Below, in pieces: positions 1 through 8,325 of a stretch of DNA of 64,000 nt. Below the pieces are notes generated by a model that saw only the letters and a program-made list of their open reading frames with translations, was not told the DNA's origin and did not search any database. Source of the stretch: Neisseriaceae bacterium (GTDB lineage Bacteria > Pseudomonadota > Gammaproteobacteria > Burkholderiales > Neisseriaceae); NCBI GenBank assembly GCA_017991555.1, contig JAGOQM010000002.1, positions 372,001-436,000 of the forward strand, written 5' to 3'. Each line of letters starts with the position of its first letter. Within the stretch, counting starts at the first letter, position 1. The position numbers and the translations under genes were made by a program.

Positions 1-772
1 TGGCCACAATGGGCAAATGACTGACGCTTTTGGCCACCGCAATGGCCTCGATGTCCAATCGATAATTAGACAAATCGTTCAAAGACAGCGTCCCCGCCTC
101 GCCCAACATGACATAATGGTTACCCTGCAGCATGATGCGCTCGGCCGCTTTTAACCACGCCTCGACCGCATGGTGCTTGTCCTTACACAGCACCACAGGG
201 GTATTGAGACAGCCCACTTCATTTTGCAAAAATACGTTTTCCATCAGCTCACCGCCAAAATACAGCACGTCGGCCTCTGCGTTCAACACCGCATCCAGCT
301 GCCGTACGTCTCGAATGCGCACGATGGCGGGCTGACCCTGAGCGTGCACCGCCTCAATCTGGGCCACCATGGCCTGCTTTTGCGCCGCAGCGCTCATGGG
401 CTCGGCGTACGGTTTTAAACTAATGTAATAAGGGTCTAAGTACGCCGCATCGGCCTTGGTTTGCCCTAAATGGCTGCTGATGTGGATCGGCTCTGCTTGA
501 CCAAAGGTGACACCACGGACCTTAATGAGGGTGTTCTCTGGCTTGACCTCGCGACTAATCATGCGCCAGTCGTGCAGTACCCGCATGGCCCGCTCGACTT
601 CTGGCAAACACTCAAACTCCTTCGGGTCAAACACCCGTTCGTCACCAACCGCCCCAATAATGGTGCACTCAATGCCGCGCGACACGTGTTCGGTCAGGCC
701 GCGGCTGTGAATAATCGCCACCACCTGGTTGATGGCCACTTCGCTGGCCTGTTTTTTCATTACGATGATCAT
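1..772 (-). CDS. DAHP-synthase-like protein (type I-beta fold), partial, catalytic motifs degenerate
   Basis: The reading frame is open to the left edge, giving the first 257 residues. It starts at ATG 772 behind an AAGGGA ribosome site. Residues 1-90 match the ferredoxin-like N-terminal domain of type I-beta 3-deoxy-7-phosphoheptulonate synthases (MIIVMKKQAS, HVSRG, GAVGDERVFDP). The barrel that follows is recognisable (EVGCLNTPVVL, AWLKAAERIMLQGN), but active-site motifs are missing. The GPCSVE metal-cysteine motif is replaced around residues 96-104 by HISSHLGQ. KPRTSP is reduced to KPYAEP (120-125). The QxGARNMQN motif reads YFGGELMEN (171-179). The ILCERG motif reads VMLGEAG (221-227). 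Functional DAHP synthases make the first shikimate-pathway intermediate; this copy may be a regulatory or repurposed paralogue. The family call is firm and the activity is doubtful. Confidence 0.72.
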   Translation of the reverse strand, partial: MIIVMKKQASEVAINQVVAIIHSRGLTEHVSRGIECTIIGAVGDERVFDPKEFECLPEVERAMRVLHDWRMISREVKPENTLIKVRGVTFGQAEPIHISSHLGQTKADAAYLDPYYISLKPYAEPMSAAAQKQAMVAQIEAVHAQGQPAIVRIRDVRQLDAVLNAEADVLYFGGELMENVFLQNEVGCLNTPVVLCKDKHHAVEAWLKAAERIMLQGNHYVMLGEAGTLSLNDLSNYRLDIEAIAVAKSVSHLPIVA

Positions 773-817
773 TGGTTTCGCTGTCCCTTAATGCGTCTTT
801 GCCCATCATAACAAACA

Positions 818-846
818 ACGGCATCGCTGCCACGCCTCGATGCCGT
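818..846 (-). terminator. Hairpin downstream of thiD
   Basis: A perfect 9-bp inverted repeat (ACGGCATCG / CGATGCCGT) lies between the thiD stop and the next gene. On the minus strand it is followed by a T-rich tract (TGTTTGTT) rather than a clean U-run, so it would be a weak terminator. Confidence 0.4.
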
Positions 847-872
847 CTTAAGGTCAACTAAACCCGCTTCGT

Positions 873-1676
873 TTACCAAAAAGCATGAAAATGATGCACT
901 GGGCCAATGCCCTCACCCACTTCGAGCGTGTCGGCCGCCAGCAAGGCCTGCTGCAAATACGCCTTCGCTGCCGCCACGGTGCTGGGCCAATCTTCATGCC
1001 GTGGCCGCAAGGCCGCTAGGGCCGCCGACAGCGTACAGCCGGTGCCGTGGGTGTGCTTGGTCGCCACCCTGGGCGCACTGAAGCGCTCAGCACCTGCGGC
1101 GGTAAACAGCCAATCAGGGCTTTCGGCCTCGCTCAAGTGCCCACCTTTCATCAACACCGCCGGACACCCCAAGGCCAACAGCGCCTCACCTTGGCTGCGC
1201 ATTTGCGCTTCGTTGGTGGCCACCGGCTGGTCTAACAGCGCCGCGGCTTCCGGCAAGTTTGGCGTAATCAATGACACCATCGGCAACAACACTTCTCGAA
1301 TCGCCGCCACGGCGTCTGGCGCCAGCAAAGGATCCCCGCTTTTGGCCATCATCACCGTATCCAACACCACAAACGGCAGCGGATACTGACGCAGCTTCTG
1401 CGCCACCACCGCCACCACCTCTTGGCTAAACAACATGCCAATCTTGGCACTGTCGATGCGCACGTCGGTCAAGACCGAATCCATTTGCGCCGCCACGAAA
1501 TCGGTGTCGATGGGGTAAACCGACTGCACCCCCTTGGTGTTTTGCGCCACTAGGGCCGTAATGACGCTGGTGCCATACGCGCCCAGCGCCGAGAAAGCCT
1601 TTAAGTCCGCCTGAATGCCGGCGCCGCCAGAAGGGTCGGTGCCAGCAATGGTCAAGGCGTTAATACGGGTACTCAT
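873..1676 (-). CDS. thiD: Hydroxymethylpyrimidine/phosphomethylpyrimidine kinase
   Basis: ThiD phosphorylates HMP and then HMP-phosphate to HMP-pyrophosphate for thiamine synthesis in the cytoplasm. The 267-residue length is normal. It belongs to the ribokinase fold, with the N-terminal signature [17 protein letters not shown] (about 12-28) and the C-terminal anion-hole and catalytic motif [13 protein letters not shown] (about 207-219). Its ATG overlaps the thiM stop by four bases (ATGA), so the two are translationally coupled and share control by the upstream TPP riboswitch. No thiE or thiC is adjacent. This pair usually salvages thiazole and pyrimidine moieties. Confidence 0.95.
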   Translation of the reverse strand: MSTRINALTIAGTDPSGGAGIQADLKAFSALGAYGTSVITALVAQNTKGVQSVYPIDTDFVAAQMDSVLTDVRIDSAKIGMLFSQEVVAVVAQKLRQYPLPFVVLDTVMMAKSGDPLLAPDAVAAIREVLLPMVSLITPNLPEAAALLDQPVATNEAQMRSQGEALLALGCPAVLMKGGHLSEAESPDWLFTAAGAERFSAPRVATKHTHGTGCTLSAALAALRPRHEDWPSTVAAAKAYLQQALLAADTLEVGEGIGPVHHFHAFW

Positions 1677-2509
1677 AAATTAATCTCCGGAACCCCTGCA
1701 CACACGGCGGCAGGGTGATAGTGATAAAGGGCATCGACAAACAAAGACACAAAGCTGCCAGGACCGGCCGCGGCAGCCGTGGCCTGAGCGCCACAGTCGG
1801 CCATGACCTGACAGGCCAAAGCCACCTGCTGTAAGCGCATAGATTGAGGCAAAGGCAGGCCGCAGAAAGCCGCCACCACGGCCGACAGCGCACAGCCGGT
1901 GCCCACCACCCGCGTCATCAGCTCGGCCCCGCCGGGCACGGCGATCACGGCCACGCCATCGGTGATGAAATCCACCAAGCCCGTCACCGCCACAATGGCG
2001 CCGCTTTGCTGGGCCAAGGCCTGCGCAGCGGGCATCGCGGCGGCCGAGTCGGCCGTGCTGTCGACGCCGCGGCCCCCCGCGGTCATGCCCGACAGCGCCA
2101 TGATTTCAGAAGCATTGCCCCGAATGGCCGCCGGTTTGAGGCATAACAGGGCATGAGCAAACTCGGTGCGATAGCTCAAGCCCCCCACCGCCACCGGATC
2201 AAGCACCCACGGCCGATCGGCCGCATTGGCGGCGGCAATGGCGGCCAGCATGGCTTTTTCGCGCTCGGGATACAGCGTGCCGAGGTTGACCAGCACCGCA
2301 TTGGCCACGCCGGCAAACTGGCTGGCTTCGCTGGCCTCGACCACCATCGCCGGTGACGCACCGAGCGCCAGTAAAACATTGGCGGTAAAGGACTGCACCA
2401 CCTCATTGGTCAAGCAATGGACCAAAGGCGGGGTTTGTTTGAATTGGGTAAAGATGGTGGCAGCGGTGGCTGCCTCTAAAGAAAGGTGAGAAATCGTGGC
2501 GGTTGTCAT
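1673..2509 (-). CDS. thiM: Hydroxyethylthiazole kinase
   Basis: ThiM phosphorylates 4-methyl-5-hydroxyethylthiazole, a thiamine salvage step. The family signatures [24 protein letters not shown] and [15 protein letters not shown] (the glycine-rich phosphate-binding and catalytic Cys region) are visible. I place the start at ATG 2509 (MTTATISHL), giving 278 residues, because GGAG lies 8 bases upstream. The longer open frame back to 2656 would translate through the riboswitch aptamer and is rejected. First gene of the thiM-thiD operon. Confidence 0.95.
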   Translation of the reverse strand: MTTATISHLSLEAATAATIFTQFKQTPPLVHCLTNEVVQSFTANVLLALGASPAMVVEASEASQFAGVANAVLVNLGTLYPEREKAMLAAIAAANAADRPWVLDPVAVGGLSYRTEFAHALLCLKPAAIRGNASEIMALSGMTAGGRGVDSTADSAAAMPAAQALAQQSGAIVAVTGLVDFITDGVAVIAVPGGAELMTRVVGTGCALSAVVAAFCGLPLPQSMRLQQVALACQVMADCGAQATAAAAGPGSFVSLFVDALYHYHPAAVCAGVPEINL

Positions 2510-2555
2510 CGCTTGCTCCATACAACGGCAGAGAATAGCGATCATGAGCCAACAC

Positions 2556-2641
2556 GATCGTGACTTCCCTCCGCTGGCATTAACCAGATCAGGTGTTACG
2601 GGTACTGTCTCAGCTTCGTGTGCGAAGCGCCCCGAGTCATG
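2556..2641 (-). promoter_or_regulatory. TPP riboswitch (THI element)
   Basis: Read on the minus strand, the leader of thiM contains ACTCGGGG, GCTGAGA, TACCCGTAACACCTGATC, TGGTTAATGCCAGC and GGAGGGAAGTCA in that order. These are the conserved P2/P3/P4/P5 segments of the thiamine-pyrophosphate aptamer. It ends about 40 bases before the thiM ribosome site, so repression by sequestering that site, or by termination in the gap, is likely when TPP is high. Confidence 0.96.
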
Positions 2642-2714
2642 TGTAACGTACAACAAAAACTGTGCGTATGATAACGCATCCTACCCTACGTGAACACGCT
2701 TAGCCCATTTTAGG

Positions 2715-3137
2715 CTAACCATCCGACCCAAAAGGGTAACCGGCACAGCCATTCAGCCAGTCTTTTCTTTGCTCGGCGTCTAACATCTGAAACAGGGCGT
2801 GCTGTAGCTTCAACTCACTGATTTCTCGACGCAGCTGCACGCGATAGAAATCGTTGATGAGTTTTTTGGCCGTGACTTCATCAAACTCTGGGCGCGTCAT
2901 CAGGTTGTTAATGCGCTCATTGTAGCTTTTCTGGTAGCTGCGTTTGAATGCCTCATGGCCATCGTATTCACTTTTCAAGGCCAGGCGCATGCTTTTAAGC
3001 CGCTCGGCCTGAGACTTAGTGAGGTTTAAATACTTAATCCCACACTGGGGGCCATAGGTGCCCCCAAACTTACCCTCGGCCCACACAGGCTGAGCAAACA
3101 AAGCCAACAACATCAAAATTGATACTTGTTTCTTCAT
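2715..3137 (-). CDS. Spy/CpxP-like periplasmic LTXXQ-family protein
   Basis: This is a 140-residue exported protein. MKKQVSILMLLALFAQPVWA is a signal peptide with probable cleavage after A20. The mature part is helical and charged, with two LTxxQ-like motifs (LTKSQAERL and LDAEQRKDW) typical of Spy/CpxP stress chaperones, plus an arginine-rich middle. Two cysteines (CGIKY near the N-terminus and NGCAGYPF near the C-terminus) could form a disulfide. The start is ATG 3137 with AGGAAG upstream, rather than the GTG three codons earlier. It lies 39 bp after the deacetylase-like gene and is probably co-transcribed with it. The role is inferred from the family. Confidence 0.65.
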   Translation of the reverse strand: MKKQVSILMLLALFAQPVWAEGKFGGTYGPQCGIKYLNLTKSQAERLKSMRLALKSEYDGHEAFKRSYQKSYNERINNLMTRPEFDEVTAKKLINDFYRVQLRREISELKLQHALFQMLDAEQRKDWLNGCAGYPFGSDG

Positions 3138-3176
3138 CTTTAGCACTTCCTATTAAATAAGCCCAAAAGCTGCCCT

Positions 3177-4151
3177 TTAGGCATCAATCAATGCTTTAAT
3201 GTGCGCCACAACGCTACGCCCCAAAGAAGACGGATCATAGCCCCCTTCTAAGGTGGACACAATTTTGCCACCACAGTGGTGGTTCGCAATCGCCACCACC
3301 TGCTCGGTCACCCACTGATAGTCGGCTTCAACCAGGCCAAAATTACCCATGTCGTCTTCTAAGTGGCCATCAAAACCGGCACTGATCAGGATCAACTCGG
3401 GCTTAAACTCATGCAGCTTAGGCAACCAGGTAGCCTCCACCATTTCTCGAAAACCTTGGCTCTTGGTACCAGACTTAAGCGGGCTCTTAATGATGTTTGG
3501 ATTACTGCCAATGGGCTCTGCGCCACAATAGGGAAACAGGTCTTGCTGAAAGGCCGACAGCAGCATCACGCGGTCGTCGTCCTGGAAAATCTCTTCGGTG
3601 CCGTTGCCGTGATGAACGTCAAAATCAACAATGGCCACGCGGCTCAGCCGGTGTTCGGCCAAGGCGTGCATGGCGCCCACAGCGACGTTGTTGACAAAGC
3701 AAAAGCCCATGGTCTCTTCGGTACAGGCGTGATGCCCGGGCGGGCGAATGGCGCAAAAGGCATTGGGCACTTGAAAATTCAAGACCAGGTCGACTGCTTG
3801 CACCACGGCGCCGGCAGCCAAACGAATGGCGCGCATGGTGCCGGAGCTGATGCTCATGTCGGAGTTCAGGCGATTAAACACGTGCGGCTCGCTGGGCACC
3901 AGCGCTTCGATGTGCTGAATGTAGCGCGGCGGATGCACCCGCGACAGCTGGATGTCGGTGACCGGCTCGGCTTCAAATTCTTGCAAAAAATCGAACACCC
4001 GCGACGACATTAGCTGGTCTTTAATCGCCATCAGTCGTTCGGGGCATTCTGGATTTTCAGGCTCAACTTCATACGCCAGGCAATCAGGGTGCGTAATGTA
4101 TGCCGTTAACCCTTGATGGGTAAAATGTTGCGTTAGCCACTCAATGGCCAT
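3177..4151 (-). CDS. Histone deacetylase family protein (class II-like amidohydrolase)
   Basis: A zinc-dependent deacetylase-fold hydrolase of 324 residues. Bacterial members deacetylate acetylpolyamines, acetylated small molecules or proteins. Visible motifs are RPPGHHA (136-142, active-site His pair), DFDVHHGNGTEE (176-187, zinc ligands), the later SAGFDGH (third zinc-ligand Asp) and LEGGY near the end. ATG 4151 is chosen because GGAG lies upstream; the open frame continues to 4238 without family similarity. The substrate cannot be told. Neighbours are a Mth938-domain gene upstream and a Spy-like gene downstream, all on the minus strand. Confidence 0.88.
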   Translation of the reverse strand: MAIEWLTQHFTHQGLTAYITHPDCLAYEVEPENPECPERLMAIKDQLMSSRVFDFLQEFEAEPVTDIQLSRVHPPRYIQHIEALVPSEPHVFNRLNSDMSISSGTMRAIRLAAGAVVQAVDLVLNFQVPNAFCAIRPPGHHACTEETMGFCFVNNVAVGAMHALAEHRLSRVAIVDFDVHHGNGTEEIFQDDDRVMLLSAFQQDLFPYCGAEPIGSNPNIIKSPLKSGTKSQGFREMVEATWLPKLHEFKPELILISAGFDGHLEDDMGNFGLVEADYQWVTEQVVAIANHHCGGKIVSTLEGGYDPSSLGRSVVAHIKALIDA

Positions 4152-4247
4152 AACCGTCTCCACGTATTGGTCTAGGGATGTGCGTTTAAGGTAACAATAT
4201 AAACGCGATGCCCTTCTTGAGGCAATCCCTAATCCCACGTCGTTTGA

Positions 4248-4616
4248 TTAATGTGGCATGATCCACGCCCACACGCGACGGCCTTCATCTTTTAATATAT
4301 TAAAGGTACGACAGGCCGATGGCGTGATCATCACTTCAAAGCCAATGCCCTGACGGGTTAAATGCGCGGTGATTTTGGGGTGTAAAAACTTTTGGGTGGG
4401 GCCACAGCCAAATAAAATCAATTCTGGCTTGGCCGCAAGGGCATCGGCAAACGTGTCTTCGTTCACTTCAGAGAACACCAAATCGGGCAAGGCCATAACC
4501 TGCTCTTCGTCCAAGCGTATCGGGGTTTCATAGCGGGTTTCCCCTACCTGTACGCCCGTTTCATCGTAACTGGCAAAATACAGCTGATCTTGGGGTAAAC
4601 TTTGGTCTATTTGCAT
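4248..4616 (-). CDS. Mth938/DUF498 domain protein
   Basis: The protein has 122 residues and the compact Mth938 (DUF498, NDUFAF3-like) fold. The motif LILFGCGPTQKFLHPKI and the C-terminal segment MITPSACRTFNILKDEGRRVWAWI are characteristic. The biochemical function of bacterial members is not established; the eukaryotic relative NDUFAF3 assists complex I assembly. It is probably the first gene of a three-gene minus-strand unit, with a 96-bp gap before the deacetylase-like start. Confidence 0.8.
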   Translation of the reverse strand: MQIDQSLPQDQLYFASYDETGVQVGETRYETPIRLDEEQVMALPDLVFSEVNEDTFADALAAKPELILFGCGPTQKFLHPKITAHLTRQGIGFEVMITPSACRTFNILKDEGRRVWAWIMPH

Positions 4617-4740
4617 GATTTTCCTCTCTTTTTAACCAACCGTTTATATTTCGTGCAAACCATCGTGTTTTCAGCTACGATTATACGTTTATTTTCAGAC
4701 TAATAAACCAACAATATTTGGCAGCTAGCCAGGAGGATGT

Positions 4741-6051
4741 ATGCAACCCATAAATATCGGCATTTTAGGCGTAGGCACCGTTGGGGGAGGCACCGCTCAG
4801 GTTATTCAACAAAACGCTTCCGAGATTCGACGTCGCCTTGGGCGCGAAGTTCGTTTATTCATGGCCGCTAGCCGCAATACTGAGCGTGCGCGGGCGGTTT
4901 GTGGCACCGACACCTTAATCAGTGCCGACGCCTTTGAGGTGGTCAATCATCCTGACGTCGACATCGTGGTTGAAACCATTGGTGGCACCGACATTGCCAA
5001 AGACTTGGTGATCGCGGCCATCAAAAACGGCAAACACGTAGTGACCGCCAATAAAAAATTGTTGGCTGAATATGGCAACGAAATCTTCACCCTGGCCGAA
5101 CAGCACAGCGTGATGGTGATGTTTGAAGCCGCCGTGGCCGGTGGCATCCCCATCATTAAAGCCCTTCGTGAAGGACTATCTGCCAACAAGATTGAATGGA
5201 TTGCCGGCATCATCAACGGCACCAGCAACTTTATTTTAAGCGAAATGCGCGAACACGGCAGCGACTTTGCCGACGTGTTAAAAGAAGCGCAGGCGCTAGG
5301 CTATGCCGAAGCCGACCCCACGTTTGACGTGGAAGGCCACGACGCCGGTCATAAAATCACCATCATGGCCGCCCTCGCCTTTGGCATTCCAATGCAGTTC
5401 AATAACTGCTACCTAGAAGGCATTAGCCAACTCAATGGCAAAGACATTCGCTACGCCGAAGAACTGGGCTACCGCGTCAAGCTGTTGGGCATCACCCGTA
5501 AAACCGAACAGGGCGTTGAGCTACGCGTTCACCCTACCCTCATCCCAGAAAGCCGCCTACTGGCCAACGTGAATGGCGCCATGAACGCCGTTTTGGTGAA
5601 GGGTGACATCGTGGGCACCACCTTGCATTACGGCCCCGGTGCCGGTGCCTTGCCGACCGCCAGCGCCGTGGTGGCAGACATTGTGGACATTGGCCGTTTG
5701 ATCACCGCCGACAACCACCAGCGCGTGCCTTACCTAGCGTTCCAACCCAGCGCCGTGCAAGACATCGCCATTCTACCCATGGACGAAGTGCGCACCAGCT
5801 ACTACCTGCGCGTGTGCGTGAAGGACGAGCCGGGCGTGTTGGCCGAAATCGCCAGCTTATTGGCCCATCGTCAAATCTCGATTGAAGCCCTGATTCAAAA
5901 AGGCGTCATCGATCAAGACAATGCCGAAATCGTGATTTTGACCCACCGCACCGTGGAAAAAGACATCAACAATGCGATTGCGGCCATGGAAGCCCTGTCA
6001 TCTGTGACCCAAAAAGTCACCCGCATCCGGATGGAAACGCTGCATGATTAA
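4741..6051 (+). CDS. hom: Homoserine dehydrogenase
   Basis: Hom reduces aspartate-semialdehyde to homoserine with NAD(P)H, the branch point to threonine and methionine. The 436-residue protein starts with a Rossmann motif (GILGVGTVGGGTAQVI, 8-23), then has the catalytic domain with AGIINGTSNFIL and GYAEADPTFDVEGHDAGHK, where the catalytic Asp and Lys lie. A C-terminal ACT domain (SYYLRVCVKDEPGVLAEIA, about 351-369 onward) is the usual threonine-feedback site. A near-perfect AGGAGG sits at 4731-4736, immediately before the ATG. No thrC or thrB follows. It overlaps the next small gene by 8 bp. Confidence 0.96.
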   Translation: MQPINIGILGVGTVGGGTAQVIQQNASEIRRRLGREVRLFMAASRNTERARAVCGTDTLISADAFEVVNHPDVDIVVETIGGTDIAKDLVIAAIKNGKHVVTANKKLLAEYGNEIFTLAEQHSVMVMFEAAVAGGIPIIKALREGLSANKIEWIAGIINGTSNFILSEMREHGSDFADVLKEAQALGYAEADPTFDVEGHDAGHKITIMAALAFGIPMQFNNCYLEGISQLNGKDIRYAEELGYRVKLLGITRKTEQGVELRVHPTLIPESRLLANVNGAMNAVLVKGDIVGTTLHYGPGAGALPTASAVVADIVDIGRLITADNHQRVPYLAFQPSAVQDIAILPMDEVRTSYYLRVCVKDEPGVLAEIASLLAHRQISIEALIQKGVIDQDNAEIVILTHRTVEKDINNAIAAMEALSSVTQKVTRIRMETLHD

Positions 6052-6427
6052 AAAATTGCGCCCGTGGCTGTTCATCATTTTAATTCTGGTGGCGGCCTTT
6101 TACTGGATGTCTAAAAAAGGCCTCAGCGCCGAAGAGGCGAATCAGGCCATGGTTCAAGCCTGTGTGCAAAACACGCCCTTCGACCCTAACTGGCCCGCCG
6201 AACTACAAAAAGTCGGCATCGATGGCGACGCAGAGTGGGCCATTCAGCCCTATTGCGAATGCACCATGGCGGGCCTATTCGACAACATGGACGAAGCCGA
6301 AGTCAGCGCGTTTTCTAAGCTGACGCCAGAAGCCCGGATTGAACAAATGGGCGGCATGACGGCCATCGAAGCACGCAACCAAAGCTGCCTCCAAGACCTT
6401 AAGGCGAACGAACATGCCCCTGCCTAA
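6044..6427 (+). CDS. Small membrane-anchored protein of unknown function
   Basis: This 127-residue protein overlaps the end of hom by 8 bp. Residues 7-24 form one hydrophobic segment (WLFIILILVAAFYWM), which suggests an inner-membrane anchor with the rest in the periplasm. The soluble part carries five cysteines, including a CxC (YCECTM) in the middle and one near the end (NQSCLQDL). I do not recognise the family. The next gene has a similar arrangement (CGCVG, MIRCQ), so the two may be diverged paralogues or partners. Confidence 0.6.
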   Translation: MIKKLRPWLFIILILVAAFYWMSKKGLSAEEANQAMVQACVQNTPFDPNWPAELQKVGIDGDAEWAIQPYCECTMAGLFDNMDEAEVSAFSKLTPEARIEQMGGMTAIEARNQSCLQDLKANEHAPA

Positions 6428-6806
6428 GCGCCTGGCTTTACTCACCGCTCTGAGCCTTCTGGGCGCCTGCTCGCAGGTCGACGACATGGCGCGCCAGCAG
6501 GTGGCCACCCAGCTGACCAACCTTTGCGAGGCCAGCATCACGGCCAACGAGGTGTGGCAACGCCCCGAGGTGAGCCTTTTGGGCGGTGACAAGGTCAAGC
6601 AAAGCCTGGTGAGCAACTGTGGCTGCGTCGGCACCGAAACCACTGCCGCATTTGAAACCTCGGAACTGGTGACGGTTTTACTCAAGCAAGGCCAGCTGAA
6701 CCCCGAGCAAAAAAGCAAAATGAACGACGTGATGATTCGTTGCCAAACCGGCGACCTGCCTCCCTTCGTACAAAAGCTGCTGCAAGGGATCACGGTGATC
6801 GAATAA
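6414..6806 (+). CDS. Putative lipoprotein of unknown function
   Basis: This 130-residue protein begins MPLPKRLALLTALSLLGACS. The lipobox LGAC would give lipidated C19. The mature part contains a CxC motif (NCGCVG) and a cysteine near the C-terminus (MIRCQTGDLP), echoing the preceding protein. It overlaps that gene by 14 bp, so it is the last gene of hom and two small genes before a strong terminator. No family is recognised and the function is unknown. Confidence 0.6.
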   Translation: MPLPKRLALLTALSLLGACSQVDDMARQQVATQLTNLCEASITANEVWQRPEVSLLGGDKVKQSLVSNCGCVGTETTAAFETSELVTVLLKQGQLNPEQKSKMNDVMIRCQTGDLPPFVQKLLQGITVIE

Positions 6807-6823
6807 GCCCATTCAATCCCCAC

Positions 6824-6862
6824 AAAAAAACGGTGAATCCCATTCTGGATTCACCGTTTTTT
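6824..6862. terminator. Bidirectional terminator between the hom unit and hflX
   Basis: A 10-bp perfect stem (CGGTGAATCC / GGATTCACCG) has a CATTCT loop, an A-run on the left and a T-run on the right. It can therefore end both the plus-strand hom unit and the minus-strand hflX transcript. Confidence 0.9.
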
Positions 6863-6875
6863 ATGGCTGATGCGC

Positions 6876-7967
6876 CTAAGCGTTGGCCAACTCAATCATG
6901 GCGGCGCGCAGCTCGTCTAAGCCCTCGCCACTCTGAATGGAAACCCGTACGCCCAACAGTTCGTCTTCTTGCCCCCGCACCTGCCCAATCGGCAAACGTG
7001 CGTCTTCGGGCACTAAGTCCATTTTGTTGTACACCACCAGCTGCGGCACGTCGGCGGCGCCAATCTCGACCAAAACCTCGTCGACATCGGCCATTTGCCG
7101 CTCGTAGTCTTCATTAGACACATCGACCACGTGCAGCAACACGTCGGCCATGGCGGTTTCTTCCAAAGTGGCAGAGAACGCCGCCACCAGGCTGTGCGGC
7201 AGGTCGCGCACAAAGCCGACGGTGTCGGTGATGATGACGCTGGCTTCAGGGCTTAAGTATAAGCGCCGGGCGGTGGGGTCTAGGGTGGCAAACAGCTGAT
7301 CCGCTGCAAACACCTCAGACTTGGTCAATCGATTAAACAATGATGACTTACCCGCGTTGGTATAGCCCACCAAGGCAAAGGTTTTGAGCCCGCTTTTGCC
7401 GCGGCCTTTGCGCTGCGTGGCCCGCTGTTTTTTTACGTCTTTTAAACGCGCTTTCAGGCGGGCGATTTTGTTCACGATCAGGCGTCGGTCGGTTTCGAGC
7501 TGGGTTTCCCCTGGCCCTTTCAAACCGATGCCACCGCGTTGGCTTTTAAGGTGTTTGTAGCCACGAACCAAACGGCTAGACAGGTGGGTGAGCTGTGCCA
7601 GCTCGACCTGCAACTTACCCTCTTGGCTTTGGGCACGCATGGCGAAAATCGCCAAAATCAAGCCCACGCGATCCAAGACGCGGCACTGCATGGCCTGCTC
7701 TAGGTTACGCTCTTGCGTGGGGGTGAGTTCGTGGTTAAACACCACTAAGTCGATTTGCTGCGCCTGCACTAAGGCGGCAATTTCTTGCGCCTTACCGGTG
7801 CCGACAAACAGCGCAGCGTGAGGGCTGGCGCGTTTGCAGGTTAAGACCTCTACCAGGTCCCCTTCAACGGCAGAGATCAGGTCTTTGGCTTCTTCTAGGG
7901 CATTCTCGAAGTCGGCAGCATGAAAATCAACCCCAACCAGAAGTACGCGTTCTGATTGGGGTTGCAA
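6876..7967 (-). CDS. hflX: Ribosome-associated GTPase HflX
   Basis: HflX is a GTPase that splits or rescues stalled 70S ribosomes. The 363-residue protein has the N-terminal HflX domain (SPHAALFVGTGKAQEI), a basic linker GGIGLKGPGETQLETDRR, and a G domain with G1 GYTNAGKSSLFN, G3 DTVGF and G4 NKMD. It ends soon after the G domain and lacks the longer C-terminal domain of E. coli HflX. No in-frame ATG precedes the N-terminal domain, so the start seems to be TTG at 7967, 20 bp after the hfq stop. It lies in an operon with hfq, the standard arrangement. Confidence 0.93.
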   Translation of the reverse strand: MQPQSERVLLVGVDFHAADFENALEEAKDLISAVEGDLVEVLTCKRASPHAALFVGTGKAQEIAALVQAQQIDLVVFNHELTPTQERNLEQAMQCRVLDRVGLILAIFAMRAQSQEGKLQVELAQLTHLSSRLVRGYKHLKSQRGGIGLKGPGETQLETDRRLIVNKIARLKARLKDVKKQRATQRKGRGKSGLKTFALVGYTNAGKSSLFNRLTKSEVFAADQLFATLDPTARRLYLSPEASVIITDTVGFVRDLPHSLVAAFSATLEETAMADVLLHVVDVSNEDYERQMADVDEVLVEIGAADVPQLVVYNKMDLVPEDARLPIGQVRGQEDELLGVRVSIQSGEGLDELRAAMIELANA

Positions 7968-7986
7968 GTGGTCGAGCCCGTGACGA

Positions 7987-8244
7987 TTATTCTGCAGAAT
8001 CGGTACCTGCTGCAGGTTTGTCGTGACTGATGCTCACTGCGCGCGCGGGCACCACAGTAGAAATTGCGTGTTTGTACACCATTTGGGTAACACTGGTGTT
8101 GCGTAATAAAACCACGTATTGGTCAAATGATTCAACTTGACCCTGTAGTTTAATGCCGTTTACCAAGTAAATTGAAACGGGCACATGCTCTTTACGCAAA
8201 GCATTTAAAAAAGGATCTTGTAACAATTGCCCTTTATTATTCAT
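7987..8244 (-). CDS. hfq: RNA chaperone Hfq
   Basis: Hfq forms a hexameric ring that pairs small RNAs with mRNAs. The 85-residue protein contains the Sm1 region ([26 protein letters not shown]) and the Sm2 motif in the form VYKHAIST, where the Y/F-KHA residues line the proximal RNA-binding pore. I prefer ATG 8244 ([11 protein letters not shown]), since GGAG lies about 9 bases upstream inside the longer frame that begins at 8259. It is followed by hflX and separated from der by 81 bp, so it may have its own promoter. Confidence 0.97.
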   Translation of the reverse strand: MNNKGQLLQDPFLNALRKEHVPVSIYLVNGIKLQGQVESFDQYVVLLRNTSVTQMVYKHAISTVVPARAVSISHDKPAAGTDSAE

Positions 8245-8325
8245 ATTTAACTGCTCCATCTTATTGTGATTATTTATGGCCTAAAAAGGTCTTTTACATC
8301 TTTTGCACGCATACATCCTAACACA

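Noticed and set aside
2510..2656. Longer N-terminus of thiM
   Set aside because: It would translate the TPP aptamer; ATG 2509 has GGAG at the right distance.
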